Source of the DNA: Bog-756 sp963710495
GTDB taxonomy: Bacteria > Actinomycetota > Acidimicrobiia > Acidimicrobiales > RAAP-2
Assembly: GCA_963710495.1 (NCBI GenBank)
Contig: CAVQAI010000010.1
Coordinates: forward strand, 1-64,000
DNA: 64,000 nt
Reading direction: 5' to 3'
Shown here: one piece after another, positions 8,652 to 16,434 of the stretch
Numbering within the stretch: position 1 is the stretch's first letter
Layout: each line of letters begins with the position of its first letter
The notes under the pieces: model-generated
Seen by the model: only the letters and a program-made list of their open reading frames with translations
Databases searched by the model: none
Told to the model about the DNA's origin: nothing
Translations under genes and position numbers: made by a program

Positions 8652-9432
8652 GTGAGAGGTAGTGGAAAGATGAATAGACGAGGCTGGACTGCCCTGGTCA
8701 TAGTCGGGGCAGCCTTGCTCGGCGGCTCGCTTTTTATTGCGGTGGGTGCTTCGAGCGACACAAAGGCCGGAGCAGATGTGAGTATTGGTGCGGCAGAATC
8801 AGCGTTCGCGGCGGCGGAGAATGCTTACGAGGCCGTACAGGCGATTCCTAACAGCTCCACCCAGGTCGGCATTCTTAACGATCAGCAAGGTGCACCGAGT
8901 AACACCGCGCGGTCGTCGTTCACTAGCCTCGTGCCCGCGGAGGCCACGAATATGGTGATGACCGCCAATGAAATCATTCCGAACTACTTTGCACCGGGAC
9001 TCGCATCGCAGGTTCTGGATATGGTTCAGAAAATTGCGTCAGAAAACTCGACCCCGACTCCCCTATTCATCGTCACAGCAGCTGGGGCGTCGGTGCTTTC
9101 GTACAGGAGTGCGATACTCTCAACAGATTCCACCACTACCACTACTTCTGTGGCCTCTCCTGCGGATCCATCGTCATCGACGACTTCAACGACCAATGGA
9201 ACCGAAGTGACGACAACGACGACGCAGATCCCGAGTGGTCCAACTGCATCTATAGATGCAGTTGTCGGGCAGTGGTTGGAAATGGGCCTAATCAATCCTG
9301 AACTCAGGTACCATCCGGTGGCAGGCCCACCGATCTCAGGTTGAAGTCAAGGCGACTCTAGACCTGAATGCAAGTGGTTCGTGGGAAGTAACAAGCAGGA
9401 CCTGGGACTATCTTCCGGGTTATGTGCCTTGA
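8652..9432 (+). pseudogene. Ser/Thr-rich secreted or anchored protein, frameshifted
   Basis: Unknown family. GTG 8652 has an AAAGGGG site about 6 bases upstream. The N-terminus is a signal peptide or membrane anchor (WTALVIVGAALLGGSLFIAV), followed by an Ala-rich helical stretch and a Ser/Thr-rich linker (about residues 160-200) of the kind found in exported actinobacterial proteins. The frame ends early at 9344. A single-base slip near 9307-9312 lets it continue as RWQAHRSQVEVKATLD and GSWEVTSRTWDYLPG to a TGA at 9430-9432, which looks like a genuine beta-rich C-terminal domain. Neighbour of the amidase-like gene, same strand. Confidence 0.55.
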
Positions 9433-9470
9433 GCTGATCACTCTGAGTAACTCCACCCGACCCGTAGTCG

Positions 9471-9530
9471 GACGTCCTCTCGATGGATCCACCAGCAAAT
9501 GACGTCCTCTCGATGGATCCACCAGCAAAT
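9471..9530. repeat. Perfect 30-bp tandem duplication
   Basis: The unit GACGTCCTCTCGATGGATCC plus ten more bases occurs twice head to tail (9471-9500 and 9501-9530) with no mismatch. It lies between the low-GC segment and the P450 block and is non-coding. Confidence 0.9.
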
Positions 9531-9561
9531 ACCGCGCGACCGCGAAGCCGTTAGGGGCCGG

Positions 9562-9661
9562 TCTAAACGAACTCGAACCAGCCCGACTGAATCGCGCTAT
9601 ACGAGGTCAAGCAGCCTGGTAAGGGGTCCGGAGCGGTTCGAAAATATCGCGATCACCTCCA
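9562..9661 (+). repeat. Dispersed repeat, copy A
   Basis: Contains the 18-mer GGTCCGGAGCGGTTCGAA (9625-9642), which is also found at 12082-12099 and 16225-16242. To its left about 55 bases resemble copy B (shared CTCGAACC, AGCCCG and GGTCAAG-like blocks) and to its right all copies share a TCACCTCCAC-like tail. Read on the other strand, copies A and B both give ...SNRSGPL..LL.LV then a stop, so they may be remnants of a gene end. Confidence 0.6.
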
Positions 9662-9820
9662 CCGGCCTCTGTTGGCAGATTTCGCGTGTCGCGCCTGTTC
9701 AGGGGTGAAGTCGGCGTTCCGCTCGCTCGCGCTCCTCGAAGCGGACTCGAATCGCGCCGAGGTGCAACTCCGAGCGATATCCGGCAGTTGCAGGATGGTC
9801 CTGCGTGAGCCTCGACCTCC

Positions 9821-11071
9821 CTACGTCACCCGGATAGGTAACTCCCGCATGAAGAGCAGGATCGGGTTGAAGATCCCGAGCGAGGTGTAGGAAGGGACTC
9901 CTGCGAGCTCGATCCTGCGTGTGCGCTCGAGCAGCACCTCCAGAAGAGTGGCGAGCTCCCGTCGCGCCAAGTGCGCCCCAAGACAGAAGTGCACGCCACC
10001 GCCCCCGAAGGTGACATGTGGGTTCGGGCTCCGGCCGATGTCGAAGTGGAACGGGTCGTCGAATACCTCCTCGTCGCGATTCGCCGACGGGAACCACATG
10101 GTCACACGGTCACCCTTGGCAATCGGGACGCCACGGACCTCGGTGTCCTGTGTGGCCCGCCTGGCGAAGTAGGAGACTGGTGAAGACCACCGGAGGACCT
10201 CCTCCACCGCAAGGGAAATCGCCCCAGGCTCGCTGCGCAGCCGTTGGAGCTGTGTCGGGTGGTCGAGCAGCGCCACCAGTCCCTGGGACACCGCATTGCG
10301 TGTGGTCTCGCTCCCCGCAATGGTGAGCAACATGAAAAAGAGGTCCAGCTCGACCTGGCTGAGCGCAGTTCGTTCGCCGTCGTCGGTTTCGACCTCGACT
10401 GTCGACAGGATCGTCCACACATCGTTCTGTGGATTTCTCCGTTTCTCCCGTCCAAGCTTTTGGGCATAGTCGAACATCTCAATCTGAATCTGGAGATGCT
10501 GGTCGGGTGATCGTAAGCTCTCGGTGAGGCCACCCTGCAGTGCCTCGTTCGTGAGCGTGAAGAGCCATTCACGGTCTTCGAGGGGGATGCCAACGATGTC
10601 CGCGATCACGTGCATCGGGAGTTTGTAGGCGATCTCCGAAACGAAATCACACTCGCCTCGTTGCAGCGCGCGATCGACGATCGACTCGGCCCATTGTCGG
10701 ATTTGCTGCTCGAGTTGCTTCACCATTCGTGGTGTGAACCCGGCGCTGATGAGCCGCCGTAGCCGGATATGGTCTGCACCATCCATGCTGACGAGCATCG
10801 ACCCAGCGATCTCGGGCTGGTGACTGAGTTGAGGACCGTCGAAAGCACAGAACAGTTCGGGGTCTCGACTCACCATCTGAACGTCCTCGTGCCTGGAGAG
10901 CACCCAGAAGCCGCGATCATGGTTGCCAGGGAACCCTTCGGGGAACGCCTGCCACTTCACCGGCTTCTCAGATCGAAGGCTGGTGAAGATCTCGTGGGGG
11001 AAACCGTTGTCGTAGAGGTTCCTATCGGTGAGGTCGACCTCGAACGGACCGCTGTCGACGATCTGTCTCAT
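9821..11071 (-). CDS. Cytochrome P450
   Basis: A 416-residue haem-thiolate monooxygenase; it would hydroxylate a lipid, steroid or xenobiotic using electrons from a ferredoxin/reductase encoded elsewhere. All hallmarks are visible: the I-helix oxygen-activation motif AGSETT (252-257), the K-helix EEVLR (290-294, ExxR), and the haem loop FGGGGVHFCLGAHLAR with the ligand Cys363. The style resembles actinobacterial CYP families of lipid and sterol metabolism, but I cannot name one. Start ATG 11071 is fixed by a GGGGAGGT site; longer frames upstream are overlap with the divergent regulator. It is divergent from a TetR gene and likely controlled by it. Confidence 0.95.
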   Translation of the reverse strand: MRQIVDSGPFEVDLTDRNLYDNGFPHEIFTSLRSEKPVKWQAFPEGFPGNHDRGFWVLSRHEDVQMVSRDPELFCAFDGPQLSHQPEIAGSMLVSMDGADHIRLRRLISAGFTPRMVKQLEQQIRQWAESIVDRALQRGECDFVSEIAYKLPMHVIADIVGIPLEDREWLFTLTNEALQGGLTESLRSPDQHLQIQIEMFDYAQKLGREKRRNPQNDVWTILSTVEVETDDGERTALSQVELDLFFMLLTIAGSETTRNAVSQGLVALLDHPTQLQRLRSEPGAISLAVEEVLRWSSPVSYFARRATQDTEVRGVPIAKGDRVTMWFPSANRDEEVFDDPFHFDIGRSPNPHVTFGGGGVHFCLGAHLARRELATLLEVLLERTRRIELAGVPSYTSLGIFNPILLFMRELPIRVT

Positions 11072-11154
11072 TGCACCTCCCCATCGAACTGCGCGACGGC
11101 GACAGGCGGCCGGCAGTCCCGGTCGACTCGCAGCGAGCGGTTCGGACGCAGACA

Positions 11155-11176
11155 ATACACTAAACTCACTGTGTAT
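11155..11176. promoter_or_regulatory. Putative TetR operator between P450 and tetR-like gene
   Basis: Inverted repeat ATACAC (11155-11160) and GTGTAT (11171-11176) with a 10-base spacer, in the 151-base intergenic region of the divergent P450 and TetR genes. Position and symmetry suit autoregulation by the TetR protein; this is inference from sequence only. Confidence 0.5.
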
Positions 11177-11222
11177 GGTCAATGCCGGGTCGGACCTCTC
11201 GAGCACGAGGCACAACTGATCC

Positions 11223-11850
11223 ATGCGGACGCACGGATGGGGAGGGAAGCCTCCCGCCAGTGACGACGAAGCCATCGACCGCATCCTGTTGGCGACTCGC
11301 GAATGCATCGACCGGAGCGGTCCGTCGACGACGATCCGGGACGTTGCCGACGCACTCCACGTCACCCGCCAGACGGTGTACCGATACTTCGCGAGCACCG
11401 AGGATCTGCTCCAGGCAACCGCACTCGATGCGGTAGGTGATTTCATGGATCACCTTGCGTCGCAGGTCGACCGGATCAAGGACCCGGGTTCGATCGTCGT
11501 CGAGATGGTGGCCACAACGCTCGAACAGCTCCCCACGGAGCCCTATATCGGCCTGTTGGTCAGCCCGGAAAGGGTCGGCACCTTCGCACGCGGGATCACC
11601 TCTGACACCGCGATGACGTTCGGCCGATCCCTTTTCGAGCGGGTAGAGATCGATTGGCGCTCACTGGGCCTCAGCGGAATGATCTTCGACGAGTTCCTCG
11701 AGCATGTCCTGCGAACGATTCAGTCACTCGTGCTCGACCCGGGCCCCGCTCGCAACGGCCGAGAATTCGAGAGATTATCTAGCCCGATGGCTCTGGGCTC
11801 CAGCGATGAATCTTGGCGCCGATGTGGCGGGGGCTCCGCGATCACGTTGA
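11223..11850 (+). pseudogene. TetR-family regulator, frameshifted near C-terminus
   Basis: The N-terminal HTH is intact: STTIRDVADALHVTRQTVYRYF, then ASTEDLLQATALDAV. The ligand-binding half follows in frame to about residue 180 (LVLDPGPARNG). The open frame then continues to 11936 with non-protein-like sequence. In the neighbouring frame the strand reads SRDYLARWLWAPAMNLG and ends at TGA 11848-11850, matching the usual TetR C-terminal helix and giving the normal length of about 209 residues. A single-base indel near 11755-11765 is therefore likely. DNA binding should survive even without repair. The gene is divergent from the P450, the probable target. Confidence 0.75.
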
Positions 11851-12017
11851 ATCTGCCGGGTTGGAACAGCGCTGTAACACTTGGCTCCACGAGTGCCTTC
11901 GATCGCTGCTTCACTACCGACCGATACGTACCGTGACCGGATGGCGTCCTGGGCCCGGTCTGAGGAGGCCATGCCGGTGAACCGACGGGGCGTGTGGTGG
12001 CGACGTCGGCCGCATCG

Positions 12018-12120
12018 AACAGAGCGGACTCGAACCGAGCCCGCCAAGATTCGTTAGACCAGCTCAAGTAGGGTGCGAAGAGGTCCGGAGCGGTTCGAAC
12101 ATATTGTCATTACTTCCGCT
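12018..12120 (+). repeat. Dispersed repeat, copy B
   Basis: Second copy, same orientation as copy A, core 18-mer at 12082-12099. Left-hand similarity to copy A extends about 55 bases (CTCGAACC, GAGCCCG, CTCAAG). Copies A and B enclose the P450/TetR block. Confidence 0.6.
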
Positions 12121-12138
12121 GTATGAACGACCATGCGG

Positions 12139-12534
12139 CTGTGAAGTTCCGGTACCTGGGCGACACACTGGCTTCGGTTCCTTAGCGACACTTTCCGGAC
12201 GCGGCTCCGGTACCTGGGCGACACTGGCTCCGGTACCTGGGCGACACTCCATCCGCGCCCGGTCAGCTCGATGGTTCTTGGCTGTGGGCGAACACGTCCG
12301 CGGCCAAGGAGGGATGCGTCGTGCTGGTGGAGCTGGGGCCCGTGGAATAGCGCTATAAGGCGGTGCTCGAGGTCACAGACGGTGTGACCAGTGTGACCGA
12401 GGTCGCTCGACGATATGAGGTCAGTCGGCAGACCGTGCACAAGTGGCTGGTGCGTTATGCCACCGGCGGTCTGGCGGGCCTGGTCGACAAGAGCTCGAAG
12501 CTCGACACGTGCCCCCATCAGATGCCGCCCACTC
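12139..12534 (+). mobile_element. IS481-family element remnant, left end
   Basis: The 5' end holds three exact copies of CCGGTACCTGGGCGACAC (12148-12165, 12206-12223, 12229-12246) and one degenerate copy (12173-12190), all in the same direction, probably transposase-binding sites near the terminal repeat. A probable outer end starts TGTGAAG at 12139. The following gene is the N-terminal part of an IS481-type transposase, which stops matching after about 12534; the catalytic DDE part and right end are gone. The breakpoint leads into an ABC-permease remnant. Confidence 0.65.
12321..12534 (+). pseudogene. IS481-type transposase N-terminus, nonsense mutation
   Basis: GTG 12321 has an AAGGAGGG site 7 bases upstream and starts VLVELGPVE, then an in-frame TAG (12348-12350) where family members usually have Gln before RYKAVLEV. 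The frame continues as the HTH domain TSVTEVARRYEVSRQTVHKW and GGLAGLVDKSSK...CPHQMPP, then diverges. The integrase-core domain is missing. One point mutation (CAG to TAG) plus truncation explain it, so the element cannot move itself. Confidence 0.75.
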
Positions 12535-12630
12535 GTTTCACCGCGAGCACGGCTGGAACGCGTGGGTTCGACTGCGGGCGAGTGGCACTTCCCGGACTCA
12601 AACTCTGCTTGGGAAGGTCCTTCCGATTCT

Positions 12631-13075
12631 GTGCTCGGCCTGCTGCAGATGTTCGTCATCTTCGGGATCGGATTCGCGGCTTTACGGCCTACGGATCAAG
12701 GGGTCCGCGTTTGGCGTGCGCTCATCGCGGCAACCTTGGAAGTGACTGTCATCGCGATGGGCCTGGCCATCACCGCAGTTGTTCGCACCGTGCAACAGCT
12801 CAACGCGATTGGAAATATCGCGCCGGTAGGGCTTGGCGCTCTGGACGGAGCGTTGGTACCGCTCGCAACTCCTCCGGCATGGTTGCACCATGTCGCCCCA
12901 GCGACCCCCCAGTATTGGCCCATGCGACGGTTCAACGGGCTGACCCTCGGTGGTCAGTCAAGGACTGCGATCTGCCCTACTCCCTATCGTAGTGTTGCTC
13001 GTCTTTGGAATTGCTTTCGCCATGGTTGCGGTCGCGGGGATCCGCACCGCCGAAAACCGACTCTCGTTCGGATAG
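12631..13075 (+). pseudogene. ABC-2 type transporter permease, C-terminal remnant
   Basis: Membrane-domain fragment of an ABC exporter permease. From GTG 12631 it reads LLQMFVIFGIGFAALRPTD, then VRTVQQLNAIGNIAPVG, GALVPLATPPAWLH and VAPATPQYWPMRRF, the conserved end of ABC-2 permeases. After a single-base slip near 12950-12955 the last helix continues in the next frame as SALLPIVVLLVFGIAFA and ends RTAENRLSFG at TAG 13073-13075. The N-terminal half and the partner ATPase are absent, having been replaced by the IS481 remnant. Not functional. Confidence 0.7.
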
Positions 13076-13270
13076 CTGCGCCCATCGGGTCAGGCTCCCG
13101 GGAGCCTCGACGACTCACCATGTGGCGAGGGTGGGTACCAGAGGTATGCCCCGAGTGCAGCCGGGCCCCGCCCTTTGCCCGACTGTGCCGTCCTCGTTGA
13201 GACGGCGAAAGACCGAGACCACCATTGGCAGGGTTAAGGTCCTCGCTGCGCAGCGGCAGCGCCTCGCGAA

Positions 13271-13299
13271 CGGCCCCCGGGGCTCAACCCCGGGGGCCG
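13271..13299 (-). terminator. Strong GC hairpin, probable terminator
   Basis: A perfect 12-bp stem (CGGCCCCCGGGG with its complement at 13288-13299) around the loop CTCAA. It lies 47 bases past the stop of the minus-strand secreted-protein gene at 13346. There is no long U-tract, as is common in high-GC actinobacteria. Confidence 0.7.
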
Positions 13300-13345
13300 C
13301 ATTTGCAGGGTTCAACGGTCGGCCCGTACTGGGCCGGCAGATGAG

Positions 13346-13816
13346 CTAGAGCGACAACGACCCAGCGCTCACGACAAGGATCGAACCATTCGTGCCATCG
13401 ATGTAGATGCAGACATCTGCGGGCGGTTCGCTTTGAAGCGAGAGCTTGGAGTTGCCGCCTGTGATGGTGGCCGTCTCTTGCTCCTCGAGACTCGGAGCGG
13501 CGCCGCCATAGGTGGCACAGGTATCCGTCACGGACGTATACGTGAAGCTCTCCGTAGTGGTCTTCTTGTTCAACCAAGTGATGGTGGCACCGGTGTCACC
13601 GCTGTTCGGGATCGCCACTCCTTGAGCGGTAATCTTGGCGCCACTGGCGCTTGAACAGCCATCCAACAGTTGGTTGGCCGAACTCCCGATGAGCTGACTG
13701 CACGTTGCCGTCACAGGGCCTTTGGCGGCGCCGGCCACGGCCCCGGGAAGGGCGACGGCTAAGCCCACCGAACCGAGCAATGCAGCAGCAGCCACGGAGC
13801 TAACGATCTTGCGCAT
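13346..13816 (-). CDS. Hypothetical secreted protein
   Basis: A 156-residue exported protein of unknown family. A clear Sec signal peptide (MRKIVSSVAAAALLGSVG, cleavage around ALPGAVAGA) precedes a small beta-rich domain with Thr/Ser-rich strands (TESFTYTSVTDTCATYGG) and four Cys that could form two disulfides. It starts at ATG 13816, with a GGGGGG-type site 7 bases before it. The promoter 13855-13883 and terminator 13271-13299 make it a single-gene transcription unit. Function unknown; cell-surface or secreted location is a safe reading. Confidence 0.8.
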   Translation of the reverse strand: MRKIVSSVAAAALLGSVGLAVALPGAVAGAAKGPVTATCSQLIGSSANQLLDGCSSASGAKITAQGVAIPNSGDTGATITWLNKKTTTESFTYTSVTDTCATYGGAAPSLEEQETATITGGNSKLSLQSEPPADVCIYIDGTNGSILVVSAGSLSL

Positions 13817-13854
13817 GTGTTTCCCCCCGAAGGTTTGTTGGTTGTAGTGACGTC

Positions 13855-13883
13855 AAGCTAAGACTCTGATCAACCAATGTCAA
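13855..13883 (-). promoter_or_regulatory. Sigma70-type promoter
   Basis: On the minus strand TTGACA (13878-13883) is followed after 17 bases by TAGCTT (13855-13860), about 40 bases upstream of the secreted-protein start at 13816. Confidence 0.6.
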
Positions 13884-14206
13884 GGCTGTTGAATGCGCAT
13901 TGCGGCGACCCAAAGGCTACTGATGGGTAACCGACGAATGCCCGGCCGCCCCCCCGCCCCCCCGGCGATCTCGCGCGTCTCATCCGACCGACCGTGCTAC
14001 CCGCCTCCGACGGTGGTTCAATCCCCTTACGGCGGGGAGCGGGCCGCGCTAGCATCCGCACTTTTGCCATGCGATGTCACCCACGAGACACAGATCCATT
14101 TCATCGTGTACCGTTCACGGGTCAACCGAGTGGCGGGCCACGAGAGTATGCACCGAGCATGCGACGACTCACCTACCGGGACATCTTGCCCTCTCGACGG
14201 CCATCG
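13884..14206. other. No gene recognised; C-rich tract
   Basis: Roughly 320 bases upstream of the lipoprotein gene. It includes a C-rich run at about 13940-13960 and no convincing frame. In-frame extensions of the lipoprotein gene upstream of 14207 have no protein-like character. Confidence 0.4.
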
Positions 14207-14752
14207 ATGACAGAAACGCCAGCACGGTCATTGATTAGGCGACTGGTCGGGGCGTTCGCGGCAGGCCTGGTGGGGTTCGTGGGCGTGAGCTGTTCCTCCA
14301 ATGGAGCGACTTCTCCGGGCCGTGGTGGCACCCCATCTACGGCTATCTCCACGACTACGACCACGGATAGCGGGCCTTCCGTGGGGAGTCTTCAAACGGC
14401 GATGAATCCAGCCGGCGAGAAAGTCTCAGCTGTAGCTGGAATGCCTCAAGCGACTGGGGAAGCACTGGGCGGACCGAAGGGCTCGTGGGTCATGGGATTC
14501 GTTGTCGACAACATCGGGCCTAGTGACTTCCAGTTGACCCCGTCTTCGCAGGTCAGTGTCGTTGATGACACAGGGAGGACGTATGCGGCTGTGGCTGGAA
14601 GAACGACAACAACGGGTCAACCGACGTCAGTGGCCGTTGGAAGGCAGGTGCAGACGCTGTTGTACTTTCTCTTAGCACCTGGAGCTAAACCGAGGACTGT
14701 CGATTTTGCGCCTTTTGGATCATCCGTTCCACCCTTGCGGTGGAGGGTTTGA
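14207..14752 (+). CDS. Hypothetical lipoprotein
   Basis: An exported lipoprotein of 181 residues. The N-terminus is basic then hydrophobic (RRLVGAFAAGLVGFVG) and ends in the lipobox VSCSS; a Thr-rich linker (TAISTTTTTDSG) follows. The mature domain has beta strands typical of DUF4352-like small Ig-fold lipoproteins (WVMGFVVDNIGPSDF, SSQVSVVDDTGRTYAA, LYFLLAPGAKP), which is a resemblance, not a firm assignment. ATG 14207 is chosen because it gives a normal signal length; ATG 14159 in frame is possible. A GC-rich hairpin follows the stop and probably terminates this gene and the convergent one. Confidence 0.7.
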   Translation: MTETPARSLIRRLVGAFAAGLVGFVGVSCSSNGATSPGRGGTPSTAISTTTTTDSGPSVGSLQTAMNPAGEKVSAVAGMPQATGEALGGPKGSWVMGFVVDNIGPSDFQLTPSSQVSVVDDTGRTYAAVAGRTTTTGQPTSVAVGRQVQTLLYFLLAPGAKPRTVDFAPFGSSVPPLRWRV

Positions 14753-14794
14753 GAGCGCTCGACGCCCTGACGACGCTCTGGCCGGGGATTATCG

Positions 14795-14825
14795 CGGCCC
14801 GGCGCCCGGCGCCCGGCCCCGGGCG
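14795..14825. terminator. GC-rich hairpin between convergent genes
   Basis: A run of GCCCGG and CGCCC units ending CCCCGGGC can fold into a strong stem (GCCCGG pairing with CCGGGC). It lies between the convergent lipoprotein gene and the decayed gene at 14837 and could end transcription from both sides. Confidence 0.45.
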
Positions 14826-14836
14826 GAGGTGGCCAC

Positions 14837-15260
14837 CTACGCATAGATCCTGACAACGCCACGGCCCGGTACGAGAATCAAGTCCGTGGATTGGAAGACG
14901 ACGAGACCATTGGCCGTCGGCTCCCGGGTCGCCTTCGTCGCCCAGTTTCTGGGTCGCGACTCTCCGCTCTTGAATCTCTCTTCGAGCTGATTTGAAGCGT
15001 CCTTGCCGGCGTCGCCTGAGACATGGGCGTACAGCTCCATCGGCAGTGCCGATGTTCGCGGTGCTGACAGAGGGACGTTCCGCCACGGCGAAATCGGGTA
15101 CCCACTCGTTCCGAGCGACCTCGGGTCCCGTGATCCGGTCGAGGAGCGGGAACGTCGAGGCGATGATCGCGAGCGAAGCCGTAAGTCCGCCGAGGACAGC
15201 GGCCCAGTCATCAACCCACAGCCTGACTCTGGCGGGGAGAAACCGAGCACTGCCCCAGAC
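14837..15260 (-). pseudogene. Hypothetical single-helix protein, frameshifted
   Basis: Two frames on the minus strand complement each other. The upstream frame reads a membrane segment and charged region (WAAVLGGLTASLAIIAS, then GPEVARNEWVPDFAV). After a single-base slip near 15030-15045 the second frame reads ELYAHVSGDAGKDASNQ and ends TDLILVPGRGVVRIYA at TAG 14837-14839. Joined, this is a small membrane-anchored protein of perhaps 130 residues. No clear start codon or ribosome binding site is visible in the upstream frame. Family not recognised. Confidence 0.45.
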
Positions 15261-15305
15261 GCCGGTTGATGGACGATATTGGTTGCCGCTTCGGTGGCCG
15301 GCGGT

Positions 15306-15974
15306 CTAGTGGCGGTTGAGGGTGAGATGAGTGACGCCGCTTGGAGAGCTGACGGCCTCTACATCGAAGCGCTGTTGAAACTCCTCCAACCCGTCCCATA
15401 GGCGCTCGCCCCGCCCTAGGACGATGGGGACGATCACTACGTGCATGTAGTCGATCAGGTCGGCGGAAAGAAACTGGCGGATGGTCGATGGGCCTCCGCC
15501 AATGCGGACATCCAAGCCGCCGGCCGCCTCCCGGGCAACCTCGAGGGCCTCGGCAGGGGCGGCGTCAATGAAGTGAAACGTCGTCCCGCCACTCATCTCG
15601 ATCGAAGGCCTGGGGTGATGCGTGAGCACGTATACAGGGGTATGGAAGGGCGGGTTCTCGCCCCACCAACCCTTCCACTCTTCGTCCTCCCATGGTCCGC
15701 GCTGGGGCCCGAACTTATTCCGCCCCATGATCTCGACGCCGATGTCCACGGCCCAGTTACTGGCGAAGGCGTCGTCGACGCCGGTGCTGCTGCCCGAGTC
15801 GCCCTGGGTGCCCTGGAAGCCTCGAAAAGTGCGGGTGGGGAAGAACCATTCGTGGAGCCGGTTGCCAGCGTGTCCGAAGGGCTCTTCGGGACTTTGACCG
15901 TCACCGGTGCCGAATCCGTCGAGCGAAACCGAGAAGTTGTGGACCCGAACGCGTGACACAGGTGTTCTCCTCAC
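15306..15974 (-). CDS. Dihydrofolate reductase family protein (RibD C-terminal fold)
   Basis: A 222-residue member of the DHFR/RibD-C superfamily; such stand-alone proteins are NADPH-dependent reductases of unknown substrate. Family landmarks: the first strand VRVHNFSVSLDGF, the lid region AVDIGVEIMGRNKFGP, PVYVLTHHPRPSI, and the nucleotide-binding turn DVRIGGGPSTIRQFL, followed by DYMHVVIVPIVLGRGERLW. A second family member lies at 33056. The start at 15974 gives five extra residues before VHNFSV; internal starts are not better supported. It stands between two decayed or repeat-bearing regions but is itself intact. Confidence 0.85.
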   Translation of the reverse strand: MRRTPVSRVRVHNFSVSLDGFGTGDGQSPEEPFGHAGNRLHEWFFPTRTFRGFQGTQGDSGSSTGVDDAFASNWAVDIGVEIMGRNKFGPQRGPWEDEEWKGWWGENPPFHTPVYVLTHHPRPSIEMSGGTTFHFIDAAPAEALEVAREAAGGLDVRIGGGPSTIRQFLSADLIDYMHVVIVPIVLGRGERLWDGLEEFQQRFDVEAVSSPSGVTHLTLNRH

Positions 15975-16434
15975 AGGTAGGCGCGGTCATGGGTGGGATG
16001 CCCGGTGCCCGGGCAGCCGGGCTCCGCCTACGTTGACAATCCGCCCGCGCTCAGCCTCATCGGGGACAGATTCCACAGGGGTCGTTGCCTAGCGCCGGAC
16101 CGGCTCCATTTTGTCCCAAGGTTACCGCTGGCGTCCCAATATCCCCAGATCCAGGTTGCCCAGGACGCCGGGTGAGCGCCGTCGCAAAGACCCCTTGGCT
16201 TGCCGATCGCTGCCTGCGGCGAGGGGTCCGGAGCGGTTCGAATCCATTGTCACTACCTCCACTGCGTTGCGGATATGACAAACGTCCTGAGCGGATCACG
16301 CATCCGCGCTCGCGAACGTCGTCTGCCACCAAGCGGCACTTCCCGGCGTGTGGATCGACGTCTCTGGGCTTGACCGGACCAGACATGCAGAAGACCCAGC
16401 GAGCACCAGGCGCCATCGCAAGCCAGGTCTGAAC
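15975..16434. other. No gene; carries dispersed repeat C
   Basis: About 460 bases without a supported reading frame on either strand. It contains the third copy of the GGTCCGGAGCGGTTCGAA repeat at 16225-16242. Confidence 0.45.
16223..16265 (+). repeat. Dispersed repeat, copy C
   Basis: Shortest copy of the family: the core 18-mer at 16225-16242 is followed by an ATTGTCACTACCTCCACTG-like tail that matches copy B base for base at most positions. Similarity to the left of the core is lost. Confidence 0.6.

Larger units (their letters stand above)
9433..9820. other. Non-coding junction zone
   Basis: About 390 bases with no convincing gene. It contains the perfect 30-bp tandem duplication (9471-9530) and the first copy of a dispersed repeat (9562-9661). 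Base composition changes here from the AT-richer left segment to the GC-rich remainder. Confidence 0.5.

Noticed and set aside
9821..11446. Extended P450 start at 11446
   Set aside because: The extra 125 residues overlap the divergent TetR gene; a GGGGAGGT site fixes the start at 11071.
12054..12659. 201-codon minus-strand frame over the IS481 end
   Set aside because: It reads through the repeat array and copy B and has no initiation site or family motif.
13940..13960. C-rich tract as a regulatory or G-quadruplex site
   Set aside because: A run of this kind is expected in high-GC DNA; no spacing of four G-tracts is clear and nothing around it suggests a role.
16225..16250. GGTTCGAATCC resembling a tRNA T-arm
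   Set aside because: The flanks do not form the T-stem, and no acceptor, D or anticodon stem can be drawn. The same core occurs at 9625 and 12082 with different flanks, so it is a repeat, not a tRNA.
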